A stretch of DNA of 57,562 nucleotides, from the NCBI GenBank assembly GCA_964542765.1, contig CAZIVO010000008.1, positions 1 to 57,562 on the forward strand. Reading direction: 5' to 3'. A model generated the notes under the pieces. The model saw only the letters and a list, made by a program, of their open reading frames with translations. It was not told where the DNA came from and made no database searches. The position numbers were made by a program, and so were the translations under genes. Every line of letters begins with the position of its first letter. The stretch's first letter is position 1. Below, in pieces: positions 1 through 8,773 of the stretch. The DNA comes from CAZIVO01 sp964542765 (GTDB taxonomy: Bacteria > Planctomycetota > UBA1135 > UBA2386).

Positions 1-1203
1 ATGCAGGGTGCCGCAGGTCAGCTTGCCTTCGAACAGGCTCATGTTTTGAAGATGCAGATAGAGGCCTTGTCCCTGGTGACGGAAAAGCAGTCGGTGGTTG
101 GCAATCAGGGGTTGGATCGTGATGTGCTCGGTGTGCATCGAGCGGGCGATGATGTCACGGCGGTATTCTTGTCATTTCGTGATGGCTTGCTCGAGGCAAG
201 CCGCCGCTACGGCTTTTGCTCTGAACTGCCCGATGACCTTCTGCTGGCGGATCTGCTGGGCCGTTATTACGAGGGCGACACTTACGTGCCGCGCGACATC
301 CTGGTGCCGGGCATGGTCGCTGAGCAGGCCGTGGTCGAGGGCTGGCTGAAGTCGAAGCGTCAGGGGGCTGTCGATCTGCGATGGCCGAGGCGGGGAGCCA
401 AGCGCCGGCATCTCGATATCGCGATAGAGAATGCTCGACTTTCCGATGCGGCCCTCGCGGATGAGGCTTCGCGTCACCGGGCTGGTGTATCCGCCATCAA
501 GGAGATGCTGGGGCTTCCGTCGGACCCCCGGCGAATCCATACAATGGACGTCTCCACGATTTCGGGCACCAGCACGGTCGCTTCACGCGTGTGCTTCGTC
601 GATGGGTTGCCTTGCAAGGCAGGCTATCGGAAATACAAGATCCGTGAGGCTGCCGGTGGCGATGACTTTGCATCGATGGCAGAGGCCGTGCGGCGGAGCC
701 TGACCCGCTGCCTCACCGAAGATGACGATGAATTGCCGGATCTTCTGGTCGTCGATGGTGGTAAGGGCCAGCTTGGCGTGGCTGCCGGGGTTCTGGAGGA
801 TATGGGGCTCATTGCGGATGTCGGCTTGTGTGCTCTGGCGAAGAGCCGCCTGAAGGGGGTGGGTGACGCACGTCGAACGACCGCCGAGCGGGTCTTTCTC
901 CGGGATGGCAAGGCCTCGATTTCCCTGGGTGCGAATCGCCCCGAGACCTTGCTGCTGACCCGGATGCGGGATGAGGCGCATCGTTTCGCCATCACCTACC
1001 ACCGTAGAGTGCGTGGCAAGTTGGGCAGCGAACTCGATGCCATCCCAGGTGTTGGACCCAGCCGCCGGCGCACGTTACTACGCCATTTTGGTTCTCTCAC
1101 TGCGGTCCGCCAAGCCAGCCGCGAAGATTTGGCGGCTGTCCCTGGGCTGCCGTCTTCCGTTGCGGAGAGGGTCTTCGATGCATGCCGCCGTCAGGGTGAT
1201 TAG
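1..1203 (+). CDS. uvrC: UvrABC system protein C, 3' part
   Basis: C-terminal 400 residues of UvrC, the dual-incision nuclease of nucleotide excision repair, which acts with UvrA and UvrB. The visible part opens with a UVR (UvrB-binding) helix, residues 1-25, so the ATG at base 1 is an internal Met. The N-terminal GIY-YIG nuclease lies outside the window. The RNase H-like 5'-incision domain follows, with the Asp of MDVST (about residue 182), LLVVDGGKGQ (about 245) and RDEAHRF (about 325). The tail is a helix-hairpin-helix pair starting at DAIPGVGPS. The family is about 600 residues long, which fits one third missing. The gene converges on the recombinase gene, whose stop is 12 bases away, and no terminator is evident between them. 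Confidence 0.95.
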   Translation: MQGAAGQLAFEQAHVLKMQIEALSLVTEKQSVVGNQGLDRDVLGVHRAGDDVTAVFLSFRDGLLEASRRYGFCSELPDDLLLADLLGRYYEGDTYVPRDILVPGMVAEQAVVEGWLKSKRQGAVDLRWPRRGAKRRHLDIAIENARLSDAALADEASRHRAGVSAIKEMLGLPSDPRRIHTMDVSTISGTSTVASRVCFVDGLPCKAGYRKYKIREAAGGDDFASMAEAVRRSLTRCLTEDDDELPDLLVVDGGKGQLGVAAGVLEDMGLIADVGLCALAKSRLKGVGDARRTTAERVFLRDGKASISLGANRPETLLLTRMRDEAHRFAITYHRRVRGKLGSELDAIPGVGPSRRRTLLRHFGSLTAVRQASREDLAAVPGLPSSVAERVFDACRRQGD

Positions 1204-1215
1204 GGCCTCGAGCCA

Positions 1216-2097
1216 TCACCCCCGTGGGTGGAACTTGCCGTGCGTGTCTTTGAGCCTCTCATGATCGACATGGGTGTAGATCTGTGTAGTGGCCAGCGAG
1301 GCGTGGCCGAGGAGTTCCTGGACGGTGCGTAGATCGGCGCCTCCCGCGACCAGGTGTGTGGCGAAGGAATGGCGGAGTGAGTGGGGTGAACAGGCCACGG
1401 TGATGCCGGCTTGCGCGGCAGCCGCACGGACGATCTGGTAGATCCGCACGCGGTCCAGGGGCCGACCGGTTCGCGAGAGAAATAGTGTTTCTGTGGTCAT
1501 TGCCCGGCGTCGCAGCAGTTGTGGTCGCACTTCATCGAGATAGTGTGCGAGTGCATCTTGTGCGGGTGGCGAGAGGGGAACGAGGCGTTCCTTGTCCCCT
1601 TTGCCGCGCAGGCGCAGGAAGTCGTGATCGCGAAGCCATGAGGTCAGGTGGAGCTCGGCAACCTCCGAGACGCGGCAACCGGTGGCGTAGAGGATTTGCA
1701 TGAGAGCTCGGTTGCGCCGGGCGAGCAGGTCATTGCCAGCGAAGGTTTCGAGCAAGCGTTCAACGGTGCGGCGTCCGAGCACGACCGGCAATCGCTGTTC
1801 TATCCGAGCTCCGAGAAGTCCTTCGGAGGGGTCGTGTTGGAGTTCTCCTTCCGCGTGCAAGAAACGGTAGAAGCCCCTGATGGCTGCCATGGCGCGGATT
1901 ACGGATGCGGGCGCATGATCGCGACGTAGCTGGACGAGGTGGTCGAGGATCCCGGCGCGATCGGGGAGGCGGGTAGAGCCATCCAGGAATCGCGAGAGAT
2001 CCCGGCGGTAAGCGGCGACGGTGTTTCGCGAGAGCTGCAGTTCAGCCCCCAGATAGACCAAGAAATCCGCCAGATTGACCGAAGGTTTGCCCGCCAC
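1216..2097 (-). CDS. xerD: Tyrosine recombinase XerC/XerD
   Basis: Site-specific tyrosine recombinase of the Xer type, expected to resolve chromosome dimers at dif. Counting from an upstream in-frame ATG at 2160, the full catalytic set is present: R163 (GCRVSE), K187 (RGKGDK), H260 and R263 (HSLRHS), H286 (LLGHAS) and the nucleophile Y295 (TQIYTH). A SAM-like core-binding domain precedes them. I place the start at the GTG at 2097, because GGGAGA lies 5 bases upstream and the resulting 293 residues match the usual length. The ATG at 2160 would add 21 residues without similarity. XerC and XerD cannot be told apart by eye. It is a lone housekeeping-type gene with no phage or integron context. 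Confidence 0.9.
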   Translation of the reverse strand: MAGKPSVNLADFLVYLGAELQLSRNTVAAYRRDLSRFLDGSTRLPDRAGILDHLVQLRRDHAPASVIRAMAAIRGFYRFLHAEGELQHDPSEGLLGARIEQRLPVVLGRRTVERLLETFAGNDLLARRNRALMQILYATGCRVSEVAELHLTSWLRDHDFLRLRGKGDKERLVPLSPPAQDALAHYLDEVRPQLLRRRAMTTETLFLSRTGRPLDRVRIYQIVRAAAAQAGITVACSPHSLRHSFATHLVAGGADLRTVQELLGHASLATTQIYTHVDHERLKDTHGKFHPRG

Positions 2098-2254
2098 CGT
2101 AATCTCCCGATGCCAGCATGGGGTGGAGATCTCCCGGTCGCCAGCCTGAAACCTGTCCAAAGTGAGGGGCTAGTGGCGTGTGCTGTCTCGGAAAAGCTGG
2201 CTCCCGCCTTTCGAGGTAATCTTGACCGAGTAAGTGGGTCGCCGTATGGTCCTT

Positions 2255-2278
2255 CGCCCCTTGCTGAAGAAAGGGGCG
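2255..2278. other. 8-bp inverted repeat in the xer/dksA-like divergent region
   Basis: The arms CGCCCCTT and AAGGGGCG are separated by 8 bases. The repeat lies between the divergent xer gene and the DksA-like gene. There is no U-tract on either side, so it is not an obvious terminator. It could be an operator or an RNA hairpin. Only the pairing itself is seen. Confidence 0.45.
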
Positions 2279-2370
2279 GTGGCACGGGCCACTTCGGCTT
2301 TGTCCAGGCTGCTCGCTGCGGATCAAACACCCCCCGACTAGTTCTGTAAGACTTTATTTATCAATCTGAT

Positions 2371-2796
2371 ATGACTAAACCCACGAAGTCTGATCTGGCC
2401 AAATACCGCCAACTCCTTGAGAAGAATCTTGCCGTTTTGAATGGCGATGTAGGCTCCTTGCGCGATGAAGCTCTGAGATCGTCCGAGCAGGATTTCGCGG
2501 CTGACAGCCTGGCTGATCAGGGAGCAGAGAGTTGCGATCAGGGTTTTCTCCTTGGCCTGATCGAGAATGAGGAGGAGACGATCGTCCTGATCGAGGAGGC
2601 TCTCGAGCGGATGCTGGGAGAGGCTGAGTATCCATTCGGAGCCTGTGTGGCCTGTTTCGAGGCGGCTGAAGCGACCAAGCCGAAGAGTGGCGCCAAGAAA
2701 TACTGGATTCCGAAGGCACGCCTGGAATACCTGCCTTGGGCGAGATACTGCGTGGCGCACCAGTCCGAACTGGAAGAAGGACGCGAGATCGCTTGA
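2371..2796 (+). CDS. DksA/TraR-family zinc-finger protein
   Basis: 141-residue protein with the layout of the DksA/TraR family. It has an N-terminal coiled-coil region (about residues 8-85, with many Glu/Leu heptads) and a C-terminal zinc-finger module. Members bind the RNA polymerase secondary channel and modulate transcription, often with ppGpp. The zinc ligands appear as C92-x2-C95 and C127-x2-H130, so the fourth ligand is His instead of the usual Cys, and the loop between the pairs is long. The acidic coiled-coil tip of DksA is not clearly conserved, so the function is inferred from architecture only. No Shine-Dalgarno sequence is visible before the ATG, and the upstream bases are AT-rich. 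lspA follows 74 bases downstream. Confidence 0.75.
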   Translation: MTKPTKSDLAKYRQLLEKNLAVLNGDVGSLRDEALRSSEQDFAADSLADQGAESCDQGFLLGLIENEEETIVLIEEALERMLGEAEYPFGACVACFEAAEATKPKSGAKKYWIPKARLEYLPWARYCVAHQSELEEGREIA

Positions 2797-2870
2797 TGAT
2801 CTTCACCTGCGGGTTCTGCCGCGGTGGCTGATCAGTGGCGCTACCCGGACCGGGTGCTAGAGTTCTGCGC

Positions 2871-3433
2871 ATGACCGGTTCCCCTTCTCCCGATCAGGTC
2901 GATCCCGACAAGGCCAGGAGCCTGTTCCGGGGGAAACTCTGGTTCTGGGGTCCGATCGCGCCGCTGGTGGCCCTGGATCTGTGGTCGAAGGGCGCGGCGT
3001 TCTCTTTTTTGGAACGACACGCGCCCCTGTCGATCCCCGAGGAGGGGCGTTTTTACGACGTCATCGATGGCTTCTTCCAGTTTGTGTCGTGGCGGAACAC
3101 CGGCACGGTCTGGGGATTGGCGCAGGATTGGAATCTTGCGCTGGTGGTGCTGCGCTTTGTGGCCTGCGGCTTGGTGGTCTTTTTCGCCTGGCAGACAGCG
3201 ACTCGAGAGAGGTTGCAGCAACTGGTCTTCGGCCTGATCCTGGCNNNNNNNNNNACAACCTGACCCAGCCCCATGGTGGCGTACGCGACTTTTTGAAGTT
3301 CTATCTGGTGGTGGATGGTGAGCCGTGGGTCTTTCCCGCCTTCAATGTCGCTGATTCCTGTATTTGCGTTGGCGCGATCACTCTGGCCCTCCTGCTGTGG
3401 CGCCGACCGGCTGAAGAATCTGCCAGCGCGTGA
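2871..3433 (+). CDS. lspA: Lipoprotein signal peptidase (signal peptidase II), interrupted by an assembly gap
   Basis: Inner-membrane aspartyl protease that removes signal peptides from diacylglyceryl-modified prolipoproteins. The N-terminal part shows the first transmembrane helix (PLVALDLWSKG), the RNTGTVWGLAQ motif and helices two and three. After a run of ten Ns the C-terminal part resumes one frame over with GGVRDFL and FNVADSCICVG, whose Asp is one of the two catalytic residues. The other Asp should sit in a GN-x2-D motif at the gap. The first codon after the gap reads nAC, which can be Asp (GAC). The frame change is therefore explained by a placeholder gap of wrong size and is not evidence of a pseudogene. 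The gene lies between the DksA-like gene and pyrD. Confidence 0.92.
3245..3254. other. Assembly gap (10 N) inside lspA
   Basis: Ten unknown bases. The lspA reading frame is 0 before and +2 after them, so the true gap length is not 10. Aligning to the family pattern (GALGN-x2-D expected between the flanking Ala and Asn codons) suggests roughly 23 missing bases. That size is inferred from family conservation and was not measured. Confidence 0.97.
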
Positions 3434-3570
3434 CCCGGATGGCCGTCGACATCGAATTTGAAGGCATATTTCCCCGGGGCGGTTTGTCAAAAGAAGGAAA
3501 AACGGCGATAGTGGCTTTTGATATCGGGGTTTAGGGTTATCGCATTGCCTTGACCGCAGGAGTTTCCACC

Positions 3571-4530
3571 TTGTTGACGGCCAAGATCGGAAGCCTGGTG
3601 CTGAAGAATCCGATCATGAGTGCTTCCGGAACCTTTGGTTTCGGCGGTGAGGGCTCTGTCTTTGCGGATGTGGCCCGACTCGGCGCTCTGGTTTCGAAGA
3701 CCGTGACCGTTGCGCCTCGACCAGGGAACCCGCCTCCGCGGATCGTCGAGACGCCCTCGGGGATGCTCAACTCCATCGGCCTCGAGAATCGCGGCGCCGA
3801 TCACTTCATCGCCGAGACCCTGCCCAAGATGCGGGCCTTGGGCACCGAGGTCATCATCAACATCGGTGGGGAGGAGGTCGCCGAGTTCGAGGAACTTGCC
3901 CGGCGTTTCTCTGCAGCGGGCGTCGATGGGCTGGAGGTCAATCTCTCCTGCCCCAACGTGCAGGGTGGGCGCCTTTACTTTTCCACGGTGCCCGCCCTGA
4001 CGCAGGAGGTGGTCGAACGGGTCAAGCAGGCTTGCGGTCGGGACTTGCCCGTCTGGGCGAAACTCTCGCCGAACGTCGCTGATATCACCGAGATCGCTCT
4101 CGCCGCCGAGCGTGGTGGCGCGGATGGAATCACCGCCATCAATACCTTGATCGGCATGTCGGTTGATTGGCGTCGAAGAACTCCGATTCTCGCTCGAACC
4201 ATCGGTGGGCTTTCGGGTCCCGCGATCAAGCCTGTTGCCTTGCGTCAGGTGTTTGAGATCGCTCGTGTCGTGAATATTCCGGTGATTGGTGTGGGTGGCA
4301 TTGCGAGTGCCGAGGACGTCCTTGAGTTTTTGGTGGCGGGGGCGGCAGCGGTGCAGATCGGCACCCACAACTTTGTCCATCCCGGGGGCATGGTGTCGAT
4401 TCTTGACGAATTGGAGCGATTGCTCACCGAAGCGGGTACCACGGTTACCGATCTCATCGGCTCTCTCGACGGACCCGACCCTTCGACCGGCTCACGGCAG
4501 CGTGATTGCGAGGAGGTGACACGGCCTTGA
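3571..4530 (+). CDS. pyrD: Dihydroorotate dehydrogenase, catalytic subunit (class 1B type)
   Basis: FMN enzyme of pyrimidine synthesis that oxidises dihydroorotate to orotate. It shows the N-terminal KNPIMSASGTFGFG segment, the NSIGLENRG and INIGGE motifs, the catalytic loop NLSCPN with the active-site Cys, AKLSPNV, and the C-terminal FMN-phosphate site (GVGGIAS, GAAAVQIGT). A catalytic Cys instead of Ser marks class 1, and the length fits PyrDB. The partner subunit PyrK is not in the window. I use the TTG at 3571, with AGGAG 8 bases upstream. An earlier in-frame TTG at 3550 has no ribosome site. The TGA stop overlaps the TTG start of the next gene (TTGA at 4527-4530), which implies translational coupling. 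Confidence 0.95.
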   Translation: MLTAKIGSLVLKNPIMSASGTFGFGGEGSVFADVARLGALVSKTVTVAPRPGNPPPRIVETPSGMLNSIGLENRGADHFIAETLPKMRALGTEVIINIGGEEVAEFEELARRFSAAGVDGLEVNLSCPNVQGGRLYFSTVPALTQEVVERVKQACGRDLPVWAKLSPNVADITEIALAAERGGADGITAINTLIGMSVDWRRRTPILARTIGGLSGPAIKPVALRQVFEIARVVNIPVIGVGGIASAEDVLEFLVAGAAAVQIGTHNFVHPGGMVSILDELERLLTEAGTTVTDLIGSLDGPDPSTGSRQRDCEEVTRP

Positions 4531-5366
4531 AGTTGAGCGATCTGAGCATCGGACTGCTGAACAAGGCCGTTGGGGCATATTTTGCCATCGCTTACGGCTC
4601 GGGCGAGAGCGGCCGCAAACCTGATCTTTCCCTGCCCGGTGACTCACCGGTGGAGGATGTTCTCGGTCTGTTCAGCAAGGAAGTGGATGAGCAGGAGGGT
4701 GGCCGCTCTCGTGTCCGATACACGATGCGGCTCGGAAATCGCAATTACCCCTTCATGAAGCTTGTCCTCCAGGAGCATCTGGTCGCCGGTGAGTATTGCT
4801 TTGGCGTGGATACTCACGACGAGATGGACATCAGGCCCGATTTCCCCGACTACAAGGCTTGGATGGCCGTGCAGCGTTTCAACAGCGATCTCAAGAAGGA
4901 GATTGAAGCTCGGCTTGCGGCCGATGGTGTGGACACATCGGCGACCTTGCGGCGGATTGCCTCGGATCGACGGGGTGTTGTTTCCAGATCTCGTGGCACG
5001 GTCCTTGTGGTGGATGACGAAGTGGATCTGGCAGAGGCCGTAGAAGCGCTTTTGATGGCCGAGGGTTACCGGGTGACAACGGCTCATGAGGGTGCGGTTG
5101 CCTTGGATCTTGCCGCCGAATGGCTTCCTGATTTGATCCTGCTCGATTATGAACTTCCTGAAATGGATGGCCTGGAAGTGATTGCTGCTCTGCGAAGCAA
5201 GGAGAGGACCCGGGGGATTCCCGTGCTTCTGTCGACAGCGAGCCGGGTCTCGATCGAGGACATTGCCAGGGCCGATGGCTTTCTGGCGAAGCCGTTCCAG
5301 GAAGATCTCCTCTACGAGATGGTTGCCCGGCTCGTTGGGCATCGCACCGACAAGGAGATCCGGTGA
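4527..5366 (+). CDS. Response regulator with unknown N-terminal domain and C-terminal receiver
   Basis: 279-residue protein. Residues 1-155 form a domain I do not recognise, rich in charged residues (includes YGSGESGR and MRLGNRNYPF). Residues 157-275 form a complete receiver: acidic pair D163/D164, phosphoacceptor D207 in LLDYELPEMDG, Ser/Thr at 236-237 and K255. No helix-turn-helix or enzymatic output domain follows, so any output probably lies in the N-terminal domain or in a partner protein. The TTG start at 4527 has a strong AGGAGGTGA 9 bases upstream and shares bases with the pyrD stop. No histidine kinase is adjacent. The gene overlaps the next one through GTGA at 5363. Confidence 0.85.
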   Translation: MKLSDLSIGLLNKAVGAYFAIAYGSGESGRKPDLSLPGDSPVEDVLGLFSKEVDEQEGGRSRVRYTMRLGNRNYPFMKLVLQEHLVAGEYCFGVDTHDEMDIRPDFPDYKAWMAVQRFNSDLKKEIEARLAADGVDTSATLRRIASDRRGVVSRSRGTVLVVDDEVDLAEAVEALLMAEGYRVTTAHEGAVALDLAAEWLPDLILLDYELPEMDGLEVIAALRSKERTRGIPVLLSTASRVSIEDIARADGFLAKPFQEDLLYEMVARLVGHRTDKEIR

Positions 5367-5677
5367 AGAGCTTCTGGCAGGAATTCCGCAGCACGGCAAT
5401 GGCCCGTGACAGGGCTGCCGCGACATTGTTACTCCTGTTTGCCTTGATTGGAGTTTCCTCGGCCGGTGCAGGTTGGCTGCTGTGTGCGGCACCGGTGCAG
5501 GCACTCGATGCCCAGGAGCAGACGGTCTCTTGCCCGAGTCGTAGCCAGGGAGTTTGTTACGAGTTGGGCTCACTGAACTCGATTTGCGAGGTCGGCTATC
5601 CAACGTGGTGTCGCCGACCGAGTCTGAGTCTTCTGAGCGGTGGTTTCCCGGAACCCAGGGCGCCGGACATGATCTGA
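5363..5677 (+). CDS. Small membrane or exported protein, unknown
   Basis: 104 residues starting at a GTG that overlaps the preceding stop (GTGA). One strongly hydrophobic segment (about residues 18-44, ATLLLLFALIGVSSAGAGWL) could be a signal peptide or a single membrane anchor. The rest is short and Cys/Pro/Ser-rich, with four Cys after the hydrophobic segment. I know of no family. Overlap with the response regulator gene suggests coupled expression. The C-terminal third has low coding character, so the protein could be a decayed remnant. Confidence 0.55.
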   Translation: MKSFWQEFRSTAMARDRAAATLLLLFALIGVSSAGAGWLLCAAPVQALDAQEQTVSCPSRSQGVCYELGSLNSICEVGYPTWCRRPSLSLLSGGFPEPRAPDMI

Positions 5678-5844
5678 CGAGAGTCTCCCGCGCGGCTCGA
5701 TGTCGGCGGTAGAACTCACCGGCGATTCCGTCGGATCACTCGGCCAGACTTCCGGTTCCGCTGGCGATCTCGGACCCGGAGTATCAAGATTCAGGGAGAT
5801 CGCTCGCGTGACCCCATCTGGGTTCAGCACATGAGGAAGCATCG

Positions 5845-8652
5845 ATGAAGTTTGATTTAGGGTCCCTTCCGGGACAGATAGGCAAGGGCCTCCAGAAGGT
5901 CTTTGGATCGGCGAACCAGCGTTCCCTGGCCAAGTACGAGCCCTTGGTGGAACAGGTCAATGCGCTGGAGTCATGGGCGGAGGGCATGGATCAGGCCGCG
6001 ATGCAGGCACGCGTCAAGGAGTGGCGCGGGCGGGTCAGCGAAGGAGGGGCTTCTCTGGATGACGCCATGCCCGAGATGTTTGCAATGACGCGGGAGGCAT
6101 CGGTAAGGATGACAGGTCTGCGCCCCTTCGATGTGCAACTGCTCGGCGGAGCGGTTCTGCACGACGGCCGGATCTCCGAGATGATGACCGGTGAGGGTAA
6201 GACCCTGGTGGCGACCCTGCCGGCGGGCCTCAACGCCTTGAGCGGACGAGGCGTCTATGTCGTGACCGTCAATGATTATCTCGCCAAGCGTGACCGTGAC
6301 TGGATGGCACCGATCTATGAATACCTGGGCCTCACGGTGGGCGCGATCCAGTCCTCGATGTCGCCCGGCGAGCGGCAGTCCGAGTATGGCTGCGATATCA
6401 CCTACGGAACGAATAACGAGTTTGGGTTCGACTACTTGCGCGACAACATGAAGTGGCGCACCGAAGATCAGGTCCAGAAGGATTTGGTCTTCGCGATCAT
6501 CGACGAGGTGGACTCGATCCTGATCGATGAAGCGCGGACTCCTCTGATCATCTCCGGCGCCCCCGAAGGGCGAGATGAAAAATACCAGCAAGCTGACCGG
6601 ATCGCTCGCTCCCTCAAGGCTGGCGAGGACTTCGAGGTCAAGCTCAAGGAGCAACAGTGTCTTCTGAGCGAGGAAGGCATCGAGAAGGCCGAGAAGTTGG
6701 CGGGCGTCGAGAGTTTCTATTCCGATCCGCAGCACATGGACTGGCCGCATCACATCGAGCAATCCTTGCGCGCCCACCATATCTACCAGCGTGACAAGGA
6801 ATACGTGGTCGCTCAGAATCCCGAGAGTGGTTCGGTGGAGATCATCATCGTCGATGAGTTCACGGGTCGGTTGATGTCGGGAAGGCGCTGGAGCGATGGT
6901 CTTCATCAGGCGGTAGAAGCCAAGGAAGGTCTGCCTCCGCGACAGGAGAGCATGACCCTGGCCACCATCACCCTGCAGAACTACTTCCGGATGTTTGACA
7001 AGCTTGCGGGCATGACAGGGACAGCGATGACGGAGGCTGGCGAGTTTGCCAAGATTTACGGACTCGATGTCGTGACGATCCCGACCAATCGGCCCATGGT
7101 TCGTCTCGATTCAGATGATCAGATCTATCTCGATGATGACGACAAGTTCGCGGCCGTCACCGAGGAAATTCACGAAGAGCATGAGAAGGGACGGCCGTTG
7201 CTCATCGGCACCACCTCTATCGAGAAATCAGAAAAGCTGTCGGCAAAGCTGAGCAAGGTTGGTGTTTCGCACAACGTTTTGAATGCGAAGAATCACGAGC
7301 GTGAGGCGGATATCATTCTCCAAGCCGGACGGAAAGGTGCGGTGACGGTCGCTACCAACATGGCTGGCCGAGGCACTGACATCGTACTCGGGGGTAACCC
7401 AGAGGCTTTGTGGCGCGAGGAAATCAAGAAATCCGGCGTGGATGCAGAGTCTGCCTCGGCTCGTGCCTTGCGTGAGCGTCTGGATGAGGAGTGTGGCAAG
7501 GAGCACGACGAGATCATCGATCTGGGCGGCCTGTATGTCATCGCAACCGAGCGGCATGAGGCGCGGCGGATCGACAATCAGCTGCGTGGTCGCTGCGCGC
7601 GCCAGGGTGACCCAGGGGCTACCAAGTTCTTCCTGTGCTTCGACGATGATTTGATGCGCATCTTCGCGCGAGACTGGGTCAAGACGATGATGGAGAAGCT
7701 CGGCCTCAAGCATGGCGAGCGTATCGAGAGTCCGATGGTGAGCCGGGCGATCGCCAAGACCCAGAAGAAGGTGGAGAACCGCAACTTCGATATTCGCAAG
7801 AACCTCATCGAATACGACGAGGTGATGGATAAGCAGCGCAAGTTCATCTACGGGCAGCGCCAGGAGGTGCTCGAGAAGGATGGCTTACGGGACAAGGCCA
7901 TCGGCATGTTCGAGGAGGTTCTTGATTCTGTCCTGGAACGGCATGCTTCCGACAAGGACAAACCGGTCGAGTTCGATGAGATTGAGTCCTGGTTACGACA
8001 CAAGTGTGGTGCTGCGCTGGAACTCGATGGCATCACCGATATCGAGCGCGAGGAACTCTTTGACTGGATTGTCGCGCGAGTTGAAGAACTCTACGTCAAG
8101 CGGCAGGAGCACTACGGCGAGGAAGAGTGGGTCAAGGTTCAGCAGTATTTGCTGATGGAGACCATCGACAGCAAGTGGAAGGACCATTTGCACGCGATGG
8201 AAGTGCTCAAGGCGGGTATCGGTTTACGTGGGTATGCACAGATCGATCCGAAGAACGAATACAAGAAGGAGGGCTTCGATAAGTTCGAAGCCCTGAAGGA
8301 GGCTGTCGCTGACAGGGTCACGGATTTGGTGTTCAAGGTGGAACTCAGCAGTCCGGATCTGGAGGCTCCGAGACAGCAGATGGTCCCGCAGCATGCGCCA
8401 TCTGATGATCCGGTGATGGCGCAGGCGATGGTCGAGGCGATGATCGCGGCCGGGCAGGCACCGCCGGAAGTGATGGAAGCAGTTGCGCAAGGAGCGTCGG
8501 TGAGCGTGGAGCCGAGTGGGACCGATGCATCGGAAACCGGATCTGCGGGCAAGGCGGAGGCTCAACGGGGCGTGAAGGTAGGGCGTAATGAGCCTTGTCC
8601 TTGCGGCTCGGGAGTCAAGTACAAGAAATGCTGTTATCCAGCGTTTGGTTAG
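5845..8652 (+). CDS. secA: Protein translocase ATPase SecA
   Basis: 935-residue motor of the Sec export pathway, which pushes preproteins through SecYEG. DEAD-type motor 1 carries Walker A MTGEGKTL (about residues 114-121) and the Walker B-like IIDEVDSILIDEARTPL. The preprotein cross-linking domain, motor 2 (TNMAGRGTDI, QLRGRCARQGD), helical wing and scaffold follow. The extreme C-terminus has a SEC-C zinc motif (CPCGSG...KKCC, a C-x-C-x8-CC spacing), typical of SecA proteins that bind SecB or ribosomes. The start ATG has GAGGAAG at a good distance. The linker before the zinc motif is about 60 residues, Ala/Met-rich. The gene stands alone, followed by waaA after 121 bases. Confidence 0.98.
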   Translation: MKFDLGSLPGQIGKGLQKVFGSANQRSLAKYEPLVEQVNALESWAEGMDQAAMQARVKEWRGRVSEGGASLDDAMPEMFAMTREASVRMTGLRPFDVQLLGGAVLHDGRISEMMTGEGKTLVATLPAGLNALSGRGVYVVTVNDYLAKRDRDWMAPIYEYLGLTVGAIQSSMSPGERQSEYGCDITYGTNNEFGFDYLRDNMKWRTEDQVQKDLVFAIIDEVDSILIDEARTPLIISGAPEGRDEKYQQADRIARSLKAGEDFEVKLKEQQCLLSEEGIEKAEKLAGVESFYSDPQHMDWPHHIEQSLRAHHIYQRDKEYVVAQNPESGSVEIIIVDEFTGRLMSGRRWSDGLHQAVEAKEGLPPRQESMTLATITLQNYFRMFDKLAGMTGTAMTEAGEFAKIYGLDVVTIPTNRPMVRLDSDDQIYLDDDDKFAAVTEEIHEEHEKGRPLLIGTTSIEKSEKLSAKLSKVGVSHNVLNAKNHEREADIILQAGRKGAVTVATNMAGRGTDIVLGGNPEALWREEIKKSGVDAESASARALRERLDEECGKEHDEIIDLGGLYVIATERHEARRIDNQLRGRCARQGDPGATKFFLCFDDDLMRIFARDWVKTMMEKLGLKHGERIESPMVSRAIAKTQKKVENRNFDIRKNLIEYDEVMDKQRKFIYGQRQEVLEKDGLRDKAIGMFEEVLDSVLERHASDKDKPVEFDEIESWLRHKCGAALELDGITDIEREELFDWIVARVEELYVKRQEHYGEEEWVKVQQYLLMETIDSKWKDHLHAMEVLKAGIGLRGYAQIDPKNEYKKEGFDKFEALKEAVADRVTDLVFKVELSSPDLEAPRQQMVPQHAPSDDPVMAQAMVEAMIAAGQAPPEVMEAVAQGASVSVEPSGTDASETGSAGKAEAQRGVKVGRNEPCPCGSGVKYKKCCYPAFG

Positions 8653-8773
8653 AGATGAGCATGGAAGCTCAGGTCTTCTCAGAGCCTGTCGGTAGGCCTT
8701 GCCGTCGGGGGGTGTCGTGACCCGGAGATCTGTCCTCGGAAGCCATTCTGCTGGCCGTGTTGGAGGCTGGGGC

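Noticed and set aside
172..540. Minus-strand ORF inside uvrC and many similar ORFs
   Set aside because: They are shadows opposite well-supported genes, without family motifs or ribosome sites.
1216..2097. Integron integrase or phage integrase
   Set aside because: Size and motif context fit housekeeping Xer; no attachment site, cassette array or phage genes flank it.
2871..3433. lspA as a frameshifted pseudogene
   Set aside because: The frame change coincides exactly with ten Ns, and family motifs flank the gap in the right order.
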